Shown in pieces: positions 35,324-45,034 of a DNA stretch of 64,000 nt. The translations under genes and the position numbers were made by a program. Source of the stretch: Chloracidobacterium sp. N (GTDB lineage Bacteria; Acidobacteriota; Blastocatellia; Chloracidobacteriales; Chloracidobacteriaceae); NCBI RefSeq assembly GCF_018304765.1, contig NZ_CP072643.1, positions 620,001 through 684,000 of the forward strand, in the 5' to 3' direction. Numbering within the stretch: the first letter of the stretch is position 1; the number at the start of each line of letters is the position of its first letter. The notes under the pieces were generated by a model. The model had not been told where the DNA came from. It worked only from the letters and a program-made list of their open reading frames with translations, and did not search any database.

Positions 35324-35964
35324 TGTTGGGCCTTTTTGACGTCATTTACATCCTGTTTCAGCGCTTCATTCAACTTCTTTCGATAGTTCCTCAAACCGTA
35401 CAGCCGGGACGAAAAACAGTGCACGATGGTCATTAAGTCTTGCACCATTTCCTGTTCGGGAGACAGCCGTTCCTGGTTGAGTACCAGCACTTCGCAGCCA
35501 TGGGCTTGGGCGTAATGTTCGAACCACTCAAAGCCGAAACGGGTGAGGCGGTCCCGGTGAGCGAGGATCAGCATCTTGACTTCCCGTCGCCCGATCTCGT
35601 CCATAAGGGCCAGAAACCGCTTGCGCCTGAAGTTCAGCCCGCCGCCCACTTCCTCGATAAACTCGACCCCCGCCAATCCCTTCGCCACCACGAACTCTTC
35701 CAGCACTTTGCGCTGATTCGCCAGGTCCGGCTTCTGCGCCGCATTCGATACCCGACAGTAGGCGACAAGCTTGGTTGGCGCATGGTTGGCCTGCCGCAAA
35801 CCGATGAACTCACGGATCTGCGTCTCAGTGTAGAGGCGGCGGTTGCTGTCCGTTCGGGCCACCGGAATTAGCCTTCCTTCGCGTTCCCAACGCTGCAACG
35901 TCTTGACCGAGACACCAAGGAGTTTTGCCGCCTTGCCTGTGCTTATAGTGCTTTCCATGAGCAT
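35314..35964 (-). CDS. tnpA: IS607-family serine recombinase transposase
   Basis: A 216-residue protein. An N-terminal MerR-like helix-turn-helix (GKAAKLLGVSVKTLQRWERE) precedes a resolvase domain with catalytic Ser73 (YCRVSNAAQKPDL) and the Arg-containing block HRDRLTRFGFEWFEH. The DNA-binding domain before the catalytic domain is diagnostic of IS607 TnpA. An in-frame ATG two codons later (35958) is also possible. The gene lies near the right end of the element, with only 44 bases between its start and the inferred boundary. Confidence 0.92.
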   Translation of the reverse strand: MLMESTISTGKAAKLLGVSVKTLQRWEREGRLIPVARTDSNRRLYTETQIREFIGLRQANHAPTKLVAYCRVSNAAQKPDLANQRKVLEEFVVAKGLAGVEFIEEVGGGLNFRRKRFLALMDEIGRREVKMLILAHRDRLTRFGFEWFEHYAQAHGCEVLVLNQERLSPEQEMVQDLMTIVHCFSSRLYGLRNYRKKLNEALKQDVNDVKKAQQCN

Positions 35965-36008
35965 TATTATACACTATCGCGTACTATACGGCAAGCTAGA
36001 GTCCGGCT

Positions 36009-39000
36009 CCCGGACCGTCACCGGCCGGACAGCCTGGCGAGTGACCAGACACGCGCCCTGGCCGAGGACCACCAGGGCCGGCTCTGGGTGGGCACGTGGG
36101 GGGACGGACTCAGCCGCCTGGACGATGAACGGGAGGGCGGATACTTCACTCACTTCCGACACCATCCACGCCAGGCGGACACGCTGGGACACGACTTCAT
36201 CTGGCAGATGATGCGCGACCAGGCGGGAACGCTGTGGGTCGGAACCGACTTCGGGGGACTGAATCAGGTCGTCGAGCAGCGCTTCATCGTTCACGATGCC
36301 AACCCGGACCGCCCCGATCACCTCACCGATAGCCTCGTCTGGTCACTGGTGGAAGACCCGGCTGGCAACCTCTGGGTGGGCACCAACCAGGGGCTGAACC
36401 GGCTGGACGCACGCGAGCGCGTGACACGCTACCCGGCCGGCGCCCAGGCCGGCCAACTCCGCCATGGCATCGTAGGCGCGCTGCTCGCCACACAGGAGGG
36501 CACGCTCTGGGTCGGCACGGAACGGGGTGGACTCCATCGCCTCGCCGCGCCGTACCGTCGCTTCACCCGTCTGCGTCATCAGCCCGACCAGCCAACCAGC
36601 CTGAGTGATGACTGGGTTCACGCCCTCTGTGAAACACGCGACGGGACACTGTGGGTCGGGACGCAGCGCGGTCTCGACCGCATTGATCCGCACACTCAAA
36701 CCGTTCTGGAGCGGCTCCCACCGCATCCCGACGAACCCCGGCTGGATGCCATCTGGGCTATTCAGGAAGACCCCTCCGGCGCGCTCTGGCTGGGCACCGA
36801 ACAGGGCCTCCGCCGGTGGCACCCCGTCACCCACCAGGAAAACCGCTATCAGCACGATCCCAGCCGCGCCGACAGCCTGACCCACGACTGGGTGCTGACC
36901 CTGCACCTCGACCGCCAGGGAAGACTCTGGGCCGGCACGCCCGGCGGACTCAACCGTTTCCAGCCTGACCATGGAAACTTCGTCCGCTACACCACGGCTG
37001 ACGGACTCCCCAACAATGTCATCAACGCCATCCTGGAAGACGATGCCGGGCACCTCTGGCTGGGCACCAACCAGGGCCTCTGCCGGTTTGATCCCCAGAC
37101 CGGAGCCTGCCGTACGTTCGACACCCGGGACGGACTGCCGGCCAACGAAATCAGCACTGCCGCCCGGTGGCGCGACGCCGCCGGCTGGCTGCACTTTGGC
37201 ACGACCGCCGGTTTTTTCTCATTTCATCCCTCCCAGGTCGTGGACAACACCTTTCTCCCCCCGGTCGCCATCACCAGCTTTCGGATTTTTGACCGCCCCA
37301 TCACCAGCTTCGCCGCGACCCAGCGCCTGACGCTGACCCACCGTGAGAACTTCTTTGCCTTTGAGTTTGCCGCCCTGAATTTCATCACACCGGAGAAAAA
37401 CCGGTACGCCTACCGGCTGGAAGGCTTTGACCGGGACTGGGTGGACTGTGGAACCCGGCGCTACGCCGGTTATACGAATCTCGACCCCGGAGACTACGTC
37501 TTCCACGTTCGCGCTGCGAACAACGACGGCAAGTGGAACGAGCAGGGACTGCGCGTCCACCTGCGGGTGCTGCCGCCCCCCTGGCGGACGGGCTGGGCCT
37601 ATGCCCTTTATGCCCTCGCCGGACTGGGGCTGGTGACAGGACTGTACCGGGCGCGGGTGCGCCGCTGGCGTACCCAGGCGGCCTGGCGTGAAACGCAGCT
37701 CCAGATGCAGGCCGCAGAAGCCGCCGCCCAGGCGGCCCAGTCCGCCCGGGAGGCCGCCGATGCCCGCGCCCGGGCCGCGGAAGCCCAGGCGCAGGCCACC
37801 GAGGTTGAGGCGCGGGCCGCCCGCCAACTGGCCGCGCGCAACCGTGAACTGGAAGCCCGCAACGCGGAACTCATTGCCTCCCAGCGTCGGGCCGACCGCA
37901 TGTTTTCCGCCCTGGCGGACGCCCTTCCCGGAACGACCCTCGATGACAAATACCGGCTCGATGAGAAAATTGGCGCCGGCGGTTTTGGCGCCGTCTTCCG
38001 GGGAACGCACCTTGGGCTGGGTCACGCCATCGCCGTCAAGGTCTTCAAGCCTGTCGCCGGAAACGACAGTGCCGAGGCGCTGGAACGCTTCCACCGCGAA
38101 GGCGTCGCCATTTCACGCCTTGACCACCCCAACATCGTGCGCGTCCTGGACTCCGGGCTGTCCCACGACGGCATTGCCTATCTCGTCATGGAGCTGCTGA
38201 CGGGACGCCCGCTCAGCCACGAACTGCCCGGACGCCTGAGCCTGCTGCGGACCATCAGGCTGCTGATTCCCGTTTGTCGCGCCCTGGCTGAAGCCCACCG
38301 GCACGGCATCATCCACCGCGACATCAAGCCGGATAATGTCTTCCTGCACCGGACATCGCGGGGTGAAATGGTCAAGGTGGTGGATTTTGGCATTGCCAAG
38401 CTGGTCGGGGCCGAGGCCGGGGACGCTCACCTGACGGCCTCCGGCACGATTATCGGCACCCCCACCTACATGGCGCCGGAGCGGGTCGCCGGAAAGCCCC
38501 ACGACGGAAAAGCGGATGTCTATAGCGTGGGCGTGATGGCATATGAAATGCTGGCCGGCCGGCTTCCCTTCCCGGCTACGGAAAGCAACCCGTTTGCCGT
38601 GCTGCTGGCACACCTGAATGACGCGCCGCCACCCCTCGACCAGCTCGCGCCGCACCTCCCGGCAGACCTCACCCGCCTTGTTGCGCAGACACTCTCCAAG
38701 GACCCTGCCGAGCGCCCCTCGGCCGCTGACCTGGCCACGGCACTGACCGAACTTGCCCGGGGACTCCCCCCGGCCCGGCTCACGACGGCGGAACCTTACC
38801 GGCGCCAGGAGACACCCACCCGGAGCGGCGAACCGGCAACGCGGCTGCTCGCCGCCGACACGGGCGACCACGGGGCGGCCACCTGCCAGGACGTGACGGT
38901 GTCCCAGAGTCCGCTCATCACCCGTCCGGGCGCCGCGCCGGAGTCCACTCCGACCCTGATGGCCGATGAACCGGCGGAACAGGGACGCCAGCCACCACAG

Positions 39001-39051
39001 GACGGGCGTCCCCACCACGCCCCAGCCACGGACCTGCCCCCCCCAGCCTAA
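36009..39051 (+). pseudogene. Propeller sensor-Ser/Thr kinase gene, 3' part (split by IS element)
   Basis: The remainder of the split gene. It continues the propeller (RLWVGTWGDGLSRLD and about eight further units), then a Y_Y_Y domain (FEFAALNFITPEKNRYAYRLEGFD), one transmembrane helix (GWAYALYALAGLGLVTGLY), an Ala/Arg-rich coiled coil and a complete Ser/Thr kinase domain with IGAGGFGAVF, AVKVF, HRDIKPDN and DFG. A long Pro-rich tail follows. The usual partner of this sensor module is a histidine kinase, so the Ser/Thr kinase is unusual. GTG 36088 could start a truncated protein lacking the signal and the first blades. Its TAA overlaps the TAG of the convergent receptor gene. Confidence 0.85.
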
Positions 39052-42000
39052 AACAGCAGGCGCAACGAGAACTGAATCGAGCGCGGGCTGCCAAACTGGA
39101 AAAGCTGGTTGAAACCGTTGGACGGACTCGTCTGCCGGGTGGCCGTTGCGCCAACGCCCGCCAGCGCCCGCCCCAGCATACTCGACGCCTCTCCGTTGCC
39201 CACCAGGGTGCCGTTGGGCAGGCGCGTCGGGCTGGGCGGCGTGAAGTTCGCCTGGTTGAAGGCATTGAAGAAATCCGTCGCAAACTGCAACCGCAGGCGC
39301 TCGCCGAAGTTGAACGTACGGCGAACGGAAAGGTCCCACTGCGTCGCAGCCAGCCAGCGCAGGCTGTTGCGGCCCAGTGTCCCCTGCCGGTTGCGGGCCG
39401 GCTCGGCAAAGGCCGCCGGGTTCAGCCGCCGGCCACCCGGCGCATTCCGGTCGCTGATAAACACCGGCTGCCCCGGAACGCGGTCAACGCGGCGTGTCGT
39501 CCCGATGTTGAAGACATCAAAGGACTGGGAAATGACGTTGAGCGGCGCCCCGGAACGCGCCCGGAAAATGCCGTTGATGGACCACCCCCCGATGAGCGCC
39601 TTCACGAAGGGCTGCTGCGTCAGGGTCGGCAGGTCATAGGTTGCAGCCGCCGTAAAGGTGTGCCGGATGTCAAAACTTGACGGGCCGCGCTCCAGGCGCT
39701 GGTTGAAACCCTCCAGCGGAATACCCTGAAAGACCTCATCCGACACGTCATCAATGGACTTGGACCAGGTGTACGAAGCCAGCGCCTGAAGACCCCGTGA
39801 CAACCGCCGCCGGTATTGCATCTGCAGGGCGTTGTAGTTTGATGCCGTCGCATTGCGGGTGACACTAACCGGTGAGCCGGCGGCTGGCGAAGCCGAAGGC
39901 GCCGGGCCAAACACGGCCGGGTTGATGACAATCACCGGACGGTCCAACCCGAAGTTCTGCCGGGCAAAGGCTTCGTTGTAGTTCCGCAGTTGTTCGGCGC
40001 GCAACAGCCGCCGCGCCGCCGCGCCGACATACGAAATGGTGATGGCATTGTGGCGCCCGATGGCGCGTTCGAGCGTCACGTTCCAGTGGTGCGTATAGGG
40101 CAGGCGCAGGTTTCGGTCAAAGACGAAAAAGCTGGCGTTGATAGGCAGGTTGTTGGGATCAAGAAACGGCGGCGGCTGAAGGTCGGCTTCGTTGGCCGGA
40201 AAGCGGAGTTGGGCCGGGTTCGTAATCGTCCTGAAGGTATTGTAGGGAAAGCTGTTGAACCCACGCAGCGCCGTGCCGGTTCCGAGGTCGTAAAATATCC
40301 CGTAACCGCCGCGCAGAATCCAGCCGCCGAAGACCTGCTCCAGCGCCGAACCGGAACGTTCGGCAAACTGGTAGGCCACGCCCAGCCGGGGGGCAAAATC
40401 CGTGTAGCGCGTCCGCCACTGGCGCGCGCCGGCCGGAGCCAGCCTGGCCGTGAGCGGGTTTTCCAGCCCGTCAATGGAGAAGGGCAAACGCTCGCCGGCC
40501 AGCGGCGGATTGAGGTCATGACGCAACCCGAAAGTGAGCGTCAGACGCGGCCGGATGCGCCACGTATCCTGCACGAACGATGAAAAGTTGTGGATGCGGA
40601 AACCCGTGACCGGCGCAAACGCCTGAATGGAAATCGAGGTCGGGACGCCTGTGGCCCGGCTCGCCACAGTACCAAAGACATAGCTGATGGAAAGCGACCG
40701 CGTATCCTGAATGGGGCGCAGCAGCCGATAGTCCGCGCCGACCTTGATTTCGTGGTTGCCGACAATGTAGGTCACACTGCCCACCAGGTTGAACTGGCGC
40801 TGAAGCTGCCCCAGCGTGCGTCCCTGCGTGAGGTTGGCCGCCGAAACACCTGACACACCGGGAATGGTCTGGAGGCTTACGGCCGTTGTGGCGCGGGGCG
40901 CAAAAGACGGAAAGACGAGCGAATCCGGCGGCAGCACCGCGCCGTCGCGCTCGACGCCCCGAAAGTCGAAGTTGCCGCGTGAACGCCCGAAGTTGAGCCG
41001 CACATCCAGCACCAGATTGGGACGGATGGCCCAGGTCAGGCCGCCGGTCAGACTGCGGTTGTTGCGCTCGAAGGCGTTTTCCTGGCTCGGAAACGACCGG
41101 AAGCGGCTCCCGGAAGGCGAGTTCAGGAAGGTGAAAAACAGGTTGGCTGACTGCCCGAACTTCTGGTCGAAGCGCAGGTTGACCGTGTCAATTTCCGATG
41201 GATCGGAAATTCCGGTGATGTAGCGCGCCGCATCGGCCGGGTCGCCAGGTTCTGCCGGCGCATTCGGACGTGGAAAAGCATTGAGCACGGACCGGAACGG
41301 CTCCGGCGCGGACTGGCGGGCCGCCAGCGACGGCACGCGGGCCGCAAACACCGTCCCCGGCACAAGCAGCCGCAGCCCTTCGTACGTAGCAAAGAAAAAT
41401 GACCGGTTGCGTCCGTCATACAGCCCCGGAATCCGAATAGGGCCGCCAAAGGTCCCGCCAAACTGATTCAACCGCAGTGGCAACCGTGGGAGTCCGTTGC
41501 GGTTGTTGAACCAGTCGTTGGCATCGAGCTTTTCATTGCGGAAGTAATGAAACAGCGAGCCGGTGAAATCATTGCTACCGCTGCGGGTTGAGATGGAAAT
41601 CTGTCCGCCCGGCGTCCGGCCGTATTCAGCGGCAAAGCTGGAGGTCTGGACGCGGAATTCCTGCATGGCGTCGGCCGGGACGAGGCTGCTGGTGCTTCCC
41701 AGAATCGTCAGCGCCGGCTGCGTCCCGGCGCCCTGCTGGAAGGACTGCGCGGTGACGGCCGCCCCGAAATTGGCGCTGACGCCATCCACCATGAAGTAGT
41801 TGGCGTTGGTACGCTGTCCGTTGATGCTGAACTGCCCGGTCGAAAAAATGCTTGGCGTCGCCAGCACGACCCCCGGCGTCAGCTCGATGAGTGCCTGAAA
41901 ACTGCGTCCGTTGAGCGGCAGGTTTTCGACGAACTTGCGTTCAATCACCGTACCGACGGCGCCCGACTCGCGGTTGACCAGATCGCTGTCACTTTCGACC

Positions 42001-42383
42001 GTGATGGTTTCGCTGATCGCCCCGGCCACGAGCGTGAAGTCCTTGGCGACGATGGCCTCGACGTTGACGACCACCCGCGTTTCCACGGCCGTCTGAAAAC
42101 CGTCGCGTTTGACTTCCAGCCGGTAGTCGCCGGGCAGCAGTTCGGCAATGACGTAGCGCCCGGAGGCGTTGGTTATGGCCGTACGGGTGAAGTTGGTCGC
42201 CAGATTCGTGGCGGAGACTTCCGCGCCACTGATGAACGCGCCGCCGCTGTCCCGCACAACGCCGGTGATGGTGCCCGTCGGCCCGGCCAGTACGGTCAGG
42301 CTCCACAGGAAGCTGCACAGCCAGATCACGCCGGCCACGGCCCAGGGGCGCGGCCCAAACCAGACACGTACGCTTTCACGCAT
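39048..42383 (-). CDS. TonB-dependent receptor-like outer membrane protein (Oar-like)
   Basis: About 1,111 residues. A signal peptide (VIWLCSFLWSLTVLAG) is followed by a carboxypeptidase-regulatory-like domain (GTITGVVRDSGGAFISGAEVSATN to about residue 115), a plug region (NLPLNGRSFQALIELTPGV..FMVDGVSANFGA) and a long beta-barrel that ends in RSIQFSLRLLF, with the terminal aromatic residue typical of outer-membrane barrels. This layout is common in Acidobacteria. ATG 42383 has GAGGG upstream. The substrate is unknown; no siderophore or glycan gene is adjacent. Confidence 0.88.
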   Translation of the reverse strand: MRESVRVWFGPRPWAVAGVIWLCSFLWSLTVLAGPTGTITGVVRDSGGAFISGAEVSATNLATNFTRTAITNASGRYVIAELLPGDYRLEVKRDGFQTAVETRVVVNVEAIVAKDFTLVAGAISETITVESDSDLVNRESGAVGTVIERKFVENLPLNGRSFQALIELTPGVVLATPSIFSTGQFSINGQRTNANYFMVDGVSANFGAAVTAQSFQQGAGTQPALTILGSTSSLVPADAMQEFRVQTSSFAAEYGRTPGGQISISTRSGSNDFTGSLFHYFRNEKLDANDWFNNRNGLPRLPLRLNQFGGTFGGPIRIPGLYDGRNRSFFFATYEGLRLLVPGTVFAARVPSLAARQSAPEPFRSVLNAFPRPNAPAEPGDPADAARYITGISDPSEIDTVNLRFDQKFGQSANLFFTFLNSPSGSRFRSFPSQENAFERNNRSLTGGLTWAIRPNLVLDVRLNFGRSRGNFDFRGVERDGAVLPPDSLVFPSFAPRATTAVSLQTIPGVSGVSAANLTQGRTLGQLQRQFNLVGSVTYIVGNHEIKVGADYRLLRPIQDTRSLSISYVFGTVASRATGVPTSISIQAFAPVTGFRIHNFSSFVQDTWRIRPRLTLTFGLRHDLNPPLAGERLPFSIDGLENPLTARLAPAGARQWRTRYTDFAPRLGVAYQFAERSGSALEQVFGGWILRGGYGIFYDLGTGTALRGFNSFPYNTFRTITNPAQLRFPANEADLQPPPFLDPNNLPINASFFVFDRNLRLPYTHHWNVTLERAIGRHNAITISYVGAAARRLLRAEQLRNYNEAFARQNFGLDRPVIVINPAVFGPAPSASPAAGSPVSVTRNATASNYNALQMQYRRRLSRGLQALASYTWSKSIDDVSDEVFQGIPLEGFNQRLERGPSSFDIRHTFTAAATYDLPTLTQQPFVKALIGGWSINGIFRARSGAPLNVISQSFDVFNIGTTRRVDRVPGQPVFISDRNAPGGRRLNPAAFAEPARNRQGTLGRNSLRWLAATQWDLSVRRTFNFGERLRLQFATDFFNAFNQANFTPPSPTRLPNGTLVGNGEASSMLGRALAGVGATATRQTSPSNGFNQLFQFGSPRSIQFSLRLLF

Positions 42384-42507
42384 AGGAAAAGCCCTCGGAG
42401 AAGACAGACATATTTTCAAGACAATTCCTGTTTACTTGAATCAGCGTCCCGTTGTCCACCCGGTGCCGTGGGCCACGTCCAGTCAAAAACACTTTACCGT
42501 AGCCAAC

Positions 42508-42536
42508 TTGCGAACCTGACTCGCCTGAAGTAAATA
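42508..42536 (+). promoter_or_regulatory. Possible promoter of the FAD-binding protein gene
   Basis: TTGCGA (42508-42513), a 17-base spacer and TAAATA (42531-42536) lie about 50 bases before the ATG at 42585, in the divergent region with the receptor gene. The boxes match consensus only partly. Confidence 0.3.
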
Positions 42537-42584
42537 GTATTTTTACGAATCAGATCATCTTCAAAAGCAGGCTGGACAGAAACC

Positions 42585-43826
42585 ATGCTGGACTGGTTGG
42601 TGATAGGTGGGGGGATTCACGGCGCCCATGCCGCGCTGGTTCTGACGGCCCGGGCCGGAGTGGCGGCAGACCGGTTGCGCATCCTCGATCCGCAGCCCAC
42701 GCTGCTGGCGCGCTGGAATCAGTGCACAGGCAATGTTCAGATGCCGTTTCTGCGCTCTCCGCTGGTGCACCACCTTGGGCTGGGGGCGTTTGACCTCTTT
42801 GAGTTCTCACGCACTCCCGAAGGAAAACCGTTTGCCGCTTTTGCGCCGCCCTACGACCGCCCCGGTTATGCTCTTTTCCAGGCGCACTGCCGGCACTTGC
42901 TGGCGCAGCACCGCCTGACAGAGCTGCACCTTCAGGGCGGAGCCGTCGGCTTGCGGCGGCTGGGTGAACGTGGCTGGCAGGTCGAAACGCCAGACGGTGC
43001 TCTGGAAGCCCGCCGTGTCATTCTGGCGCTCGGTTTGAGTGACCGGCCGGCTTACCCTGACTGGGCGCGTCTCTGCCGGGCAGCCGGCGCACCGGTGCGT
43101 CATGTCTTCGACCGTGACGTTCATACAGCACAGTTACCGCTGTGGCGTCACGCCGTGGTGTTTGGTGGCGGGATTTCCGCGGCCCAACTGGCGTTGGCGC
43201 TGGCGGCCCGGCAACCGGGCACAGTGACGCTGCTGATGCCGCATCCGGTTCGGATTCACCAGTTCGACAGCGATCCAGGCTGGCTGGGGCCCAAGTACAT
43301 GCGCGCCTTCGAGGCCGAAACTTCACTGGAACGGCGGCGGCAGATGATTCGTGAGGCGCGCCACCGGGGTTCGATGCCCAAGGATGTCTATCACGACCTG
43401 CGGCGCGCGGCAGAGCATGGCGAGCTTTGTCTTCGGGAAGCCAACGTCACAGGAGCGACGCCCCAAGGTGATGGGCGGCTGCTGTTGTCACTGATGACCG
43501 GCGACACCCTGGAGACCGACAACCTGCTGCTGGCAACCGGTTTTGAACCACAGCGCCCCGGCGGGCCGTGGCTTGATGAGGCAATTGCGGCCTACGGGCT
43601 TCCGGTCGCTCCATGTGGTTATCCCGTGGTTTCCAAAGCTCTGCGGTGGGCGCGTGGGCTGTACGTCATGGGGCCGCTGGCCGAACTCGAACTTGGGCCG
43701 ACGGCGCGCAACATTGCCGGCGCACGCAAGGCGGCGGATCGTCTGGCGCACATTGTCGAGCGGGGGCAGGCCAACCGTTCGGTTGTGGGCGGGTTGCCAA
43801 TGGTAGGGACGGTTGGCCAAAGGTAA
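42585..43826 (+). CDS. FAD/NAD(P)-binding oxidoreductase
   Basis: A 413-residue flavoprotein-like enzyme. The FAD Rossmann loop is at the N-terminus (LVIGGGIHGAHAALVL), and a second dinucleotide loop, VVFGGGISAAQLALAL, lies near residue 190. NLLLATGFEP is the usual ATG box. The sequence around LARWNQCTGNVQMPFLRSPLVHHL resembles the N-hydroxylating or SidA-like monooxygenase group and other lone FAD/NAD(P)-binding proteins; the substrate cannot be assigned. The last 20 residues (VVGGLPMVGTVGQR) are encoded by a tandem repeat, so the original C-terminus may have been changed. Confidence 0.78.
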   Translation: MLDWLVIGGGIHGAHAALVLTARAGVAADRLRILDPQPTLLARWNQCTGNVQMPFLRSPLVHHLGLGAFDLFEFSRTPEGKPFAAFAPPYDRPGYALFQAHCRHLLAQHRLTELHLQGGAVGLRRLGERGWQVETPDGALEARRVILALGLSDRPAYPDWARLCRAAGAPVRHVFDRDVHTAQLPLWRHAVVFGGGISAAQLALALAARQPGTVTLLMPHPVRIHQFDSDPGWLGPKYMRAFEAETSLERRRQMIREARHRGSMPKDVYHDLRRAAEHGELCLREANVTGATPQGDGRLLLSLMTGDTLETDNLLLATGFEPQRPGGPWLDEAIAAYGLPVAPCGYPVVSKALRWARGLYVMGPLAELELGPTARNIAGARKAADRLAHIVERGQANRSVVGGLPMVGTVGQR

Positions 43827-43866
43827 GGGCGGTTGGACAACGGTGTGGGCGGTTGCCAACCGCCCC
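43788..43866. repeat. Four tandem GGGCGGTTG-type units
   Basis: About four units of 19-21 bases (GGGCGGTTGGCCAAAGGTA type), the last ending in a palindrome (GGGCGGTTGCCAACCGCCC). They overlap the 3' end of the FAD-protein gene. Related palindromes stand at 46083-46127 and 47159-47186, so this is a dispersed intergenic repeat family. Confidence 0.7.
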
Positions 43867-43966
43867 TCCTTCACCCCTGCCGTGGCGCGGTATAGACTTC
43901 AAATCCATAGGCCGAAAGGTTGTACGGCAGGATGCCCTGACAGCACGACGAGATGAGGACTCATCC

Positions 43967-45034
43967 ATGACCACGAGCACGAGTACGACACAGGCTCATC
44001 TGTTCTCCCAGTGGAAAGGGCAAGAACGGGAGCCGGTGATTGGTGACGTGTACACTCGCGGACAGGTCTCAATCCACTTTGATCACGCAGAGAACCTTTA
44101 CGCCACCTGGCCCACTCCGACATGCATCATTTCCGACGGACCCTATGGCGTGAGTGGATTTCCCGGCGACAACCATCGGGCTGAATCCCTTGCCGACTGG
44201 TACGAGCCGCACATCAAGGCATGGAGCCAATATGCCACGCCGCAGACAACCCTCTGGTTTTGGAATACCGAGGTGGGATGGGCCACCGTGCATCCCGTGC
44301 TCATCGCCAACGGATGGGAATACCGCTGCTGCAACATCTGGGACAAGGGACTCAGCCATGTCGCAGGTAACGCCAACACGCAGACGCTGCGCAAGTTTCC
44401 GGTGGTCACAGAAGTCTGCGTGCACTATGTCAGGACCGCCACTTTCAGAGTTGGCACGCAATTACTGACGATGCAGGAGTGGCTCCGCCACGAGTGGAAG
44501 CGGACAGGGTTGCCGTTTCGCGTGGCCAATGAAGCGTGTGGAGTTCTCAACGCAGCCACCCGAAAATACCTTACCGCCGATCACCTTTGGTACTACCCAC
44601 CCCCCGACGCCTTCGTAAGACTTGCCCAGTACGCCAATGAGCATGGCGACCCGGCGGGCAGGCCTTATTTCAGCCTTGATGGAAAAACCCCCATATCCGG
44701 CGGTGAATGGGCCAAACTGCGGGCGAAGTTCAAATGTGATCTCGGAATCACCAATGTGTGGCGTGAACCACAGGTCAGCGGAGCGGAACGAATCCAGGGA
44801 ACACGCAACGGGATGAGATACAAATTCAAAAGCCTTCACGGGAGCCAGAAGCCACTGAAGTTTATTGACCTGATCATCCAAGCCTCAACCGACCAGGGGG
44901 ATGTCGTTTGGGAACCTTTCGGCGGCCTCTGTCCGGGTGCTGTGGTTTCGCATGGCCTTGGCCGCGCTTACTGTGCGGCCGAGATTATCCCGGAGTTTTA
45001 TGCCGCAGCGGTGGAAAGGTTGGCTACGGCATGA
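43967..45034 (+). CDS. DNA methyltransferase (beta-class N6-adenine or N4-cytosine)
   Basis: A 355-residue enzyme. The catalytic motif IV reads SDGPYG (56-61), a DPPY-type box, near the N-terminus. The SAM-binding motif I, EPFGGLC (316-322), is near the C-terminus. This order (IV, target recognition region, I) marks beta-class amino-methyltransferases. ATG 43967 has GAGG nine bases upstream. The stop overlaps the start of the next gene by ATGA, making a restriction-modification pair. The recognition sequence cannot be read from the sequence. Confidence 0.85.
   Translation: MTTSTSTTQAHLFSQWKGQEREPVIGDVYTRGQVSIHFDHAENLYATWPTPTCIISDGPYGVSGFPGDNHRAESLADWYEPHIKAWSQYATPQTTLWFWNTEVGWATVHPVLIANGWEYRCCNIWDKGLSHVAGNANTQTLRKFPVVTEVCVHYVRTATFRVGTQLLTMQEWLRHEWKRTGLPFRVANEACGVLNAATRKYLTADHLWYYPPPDAFVRLAQYANEHGDPAGRPYFSLDGKTPISGGEWAKLRAKFKCDLGITNVWREPQVSGAERIQGTRNGMRYKFKSLHGSQKPLKFIDLIIQASTDQGDVVWEPFGGLCPGAVVSHGLGRAYCAAEIIPEFYAAAVERLATA

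Larger units (their letters stand above)
33985..36008 (-). mobile_element. IS607-type insertion sequence (serine recombinase tnpA plus tnpB)
   Basis: The element carries a MerR-HTH/serine-recombinase tnpA and an overlapping tnpB, the layout of IS607. Boundaries are inferred from the host gene: removing 2,024 bp restores the reading frame across FTRF/L/PDRHRPDSL. A CT dinucleotide is shared at both edges (33983-33984 and 36007-36008), as expected for a 2-base crossover by a serine recombinase. No terminal inverted repeats or long target duplication are seen. Both proteins look intact, so the insertion may be recent. Confidence 0.85.

Noticed and set aside
43788-43866. Possible small CRISPR array
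   Set aside because: Units are adjacent and imperfect without unique spacers, and no cas genes are present.
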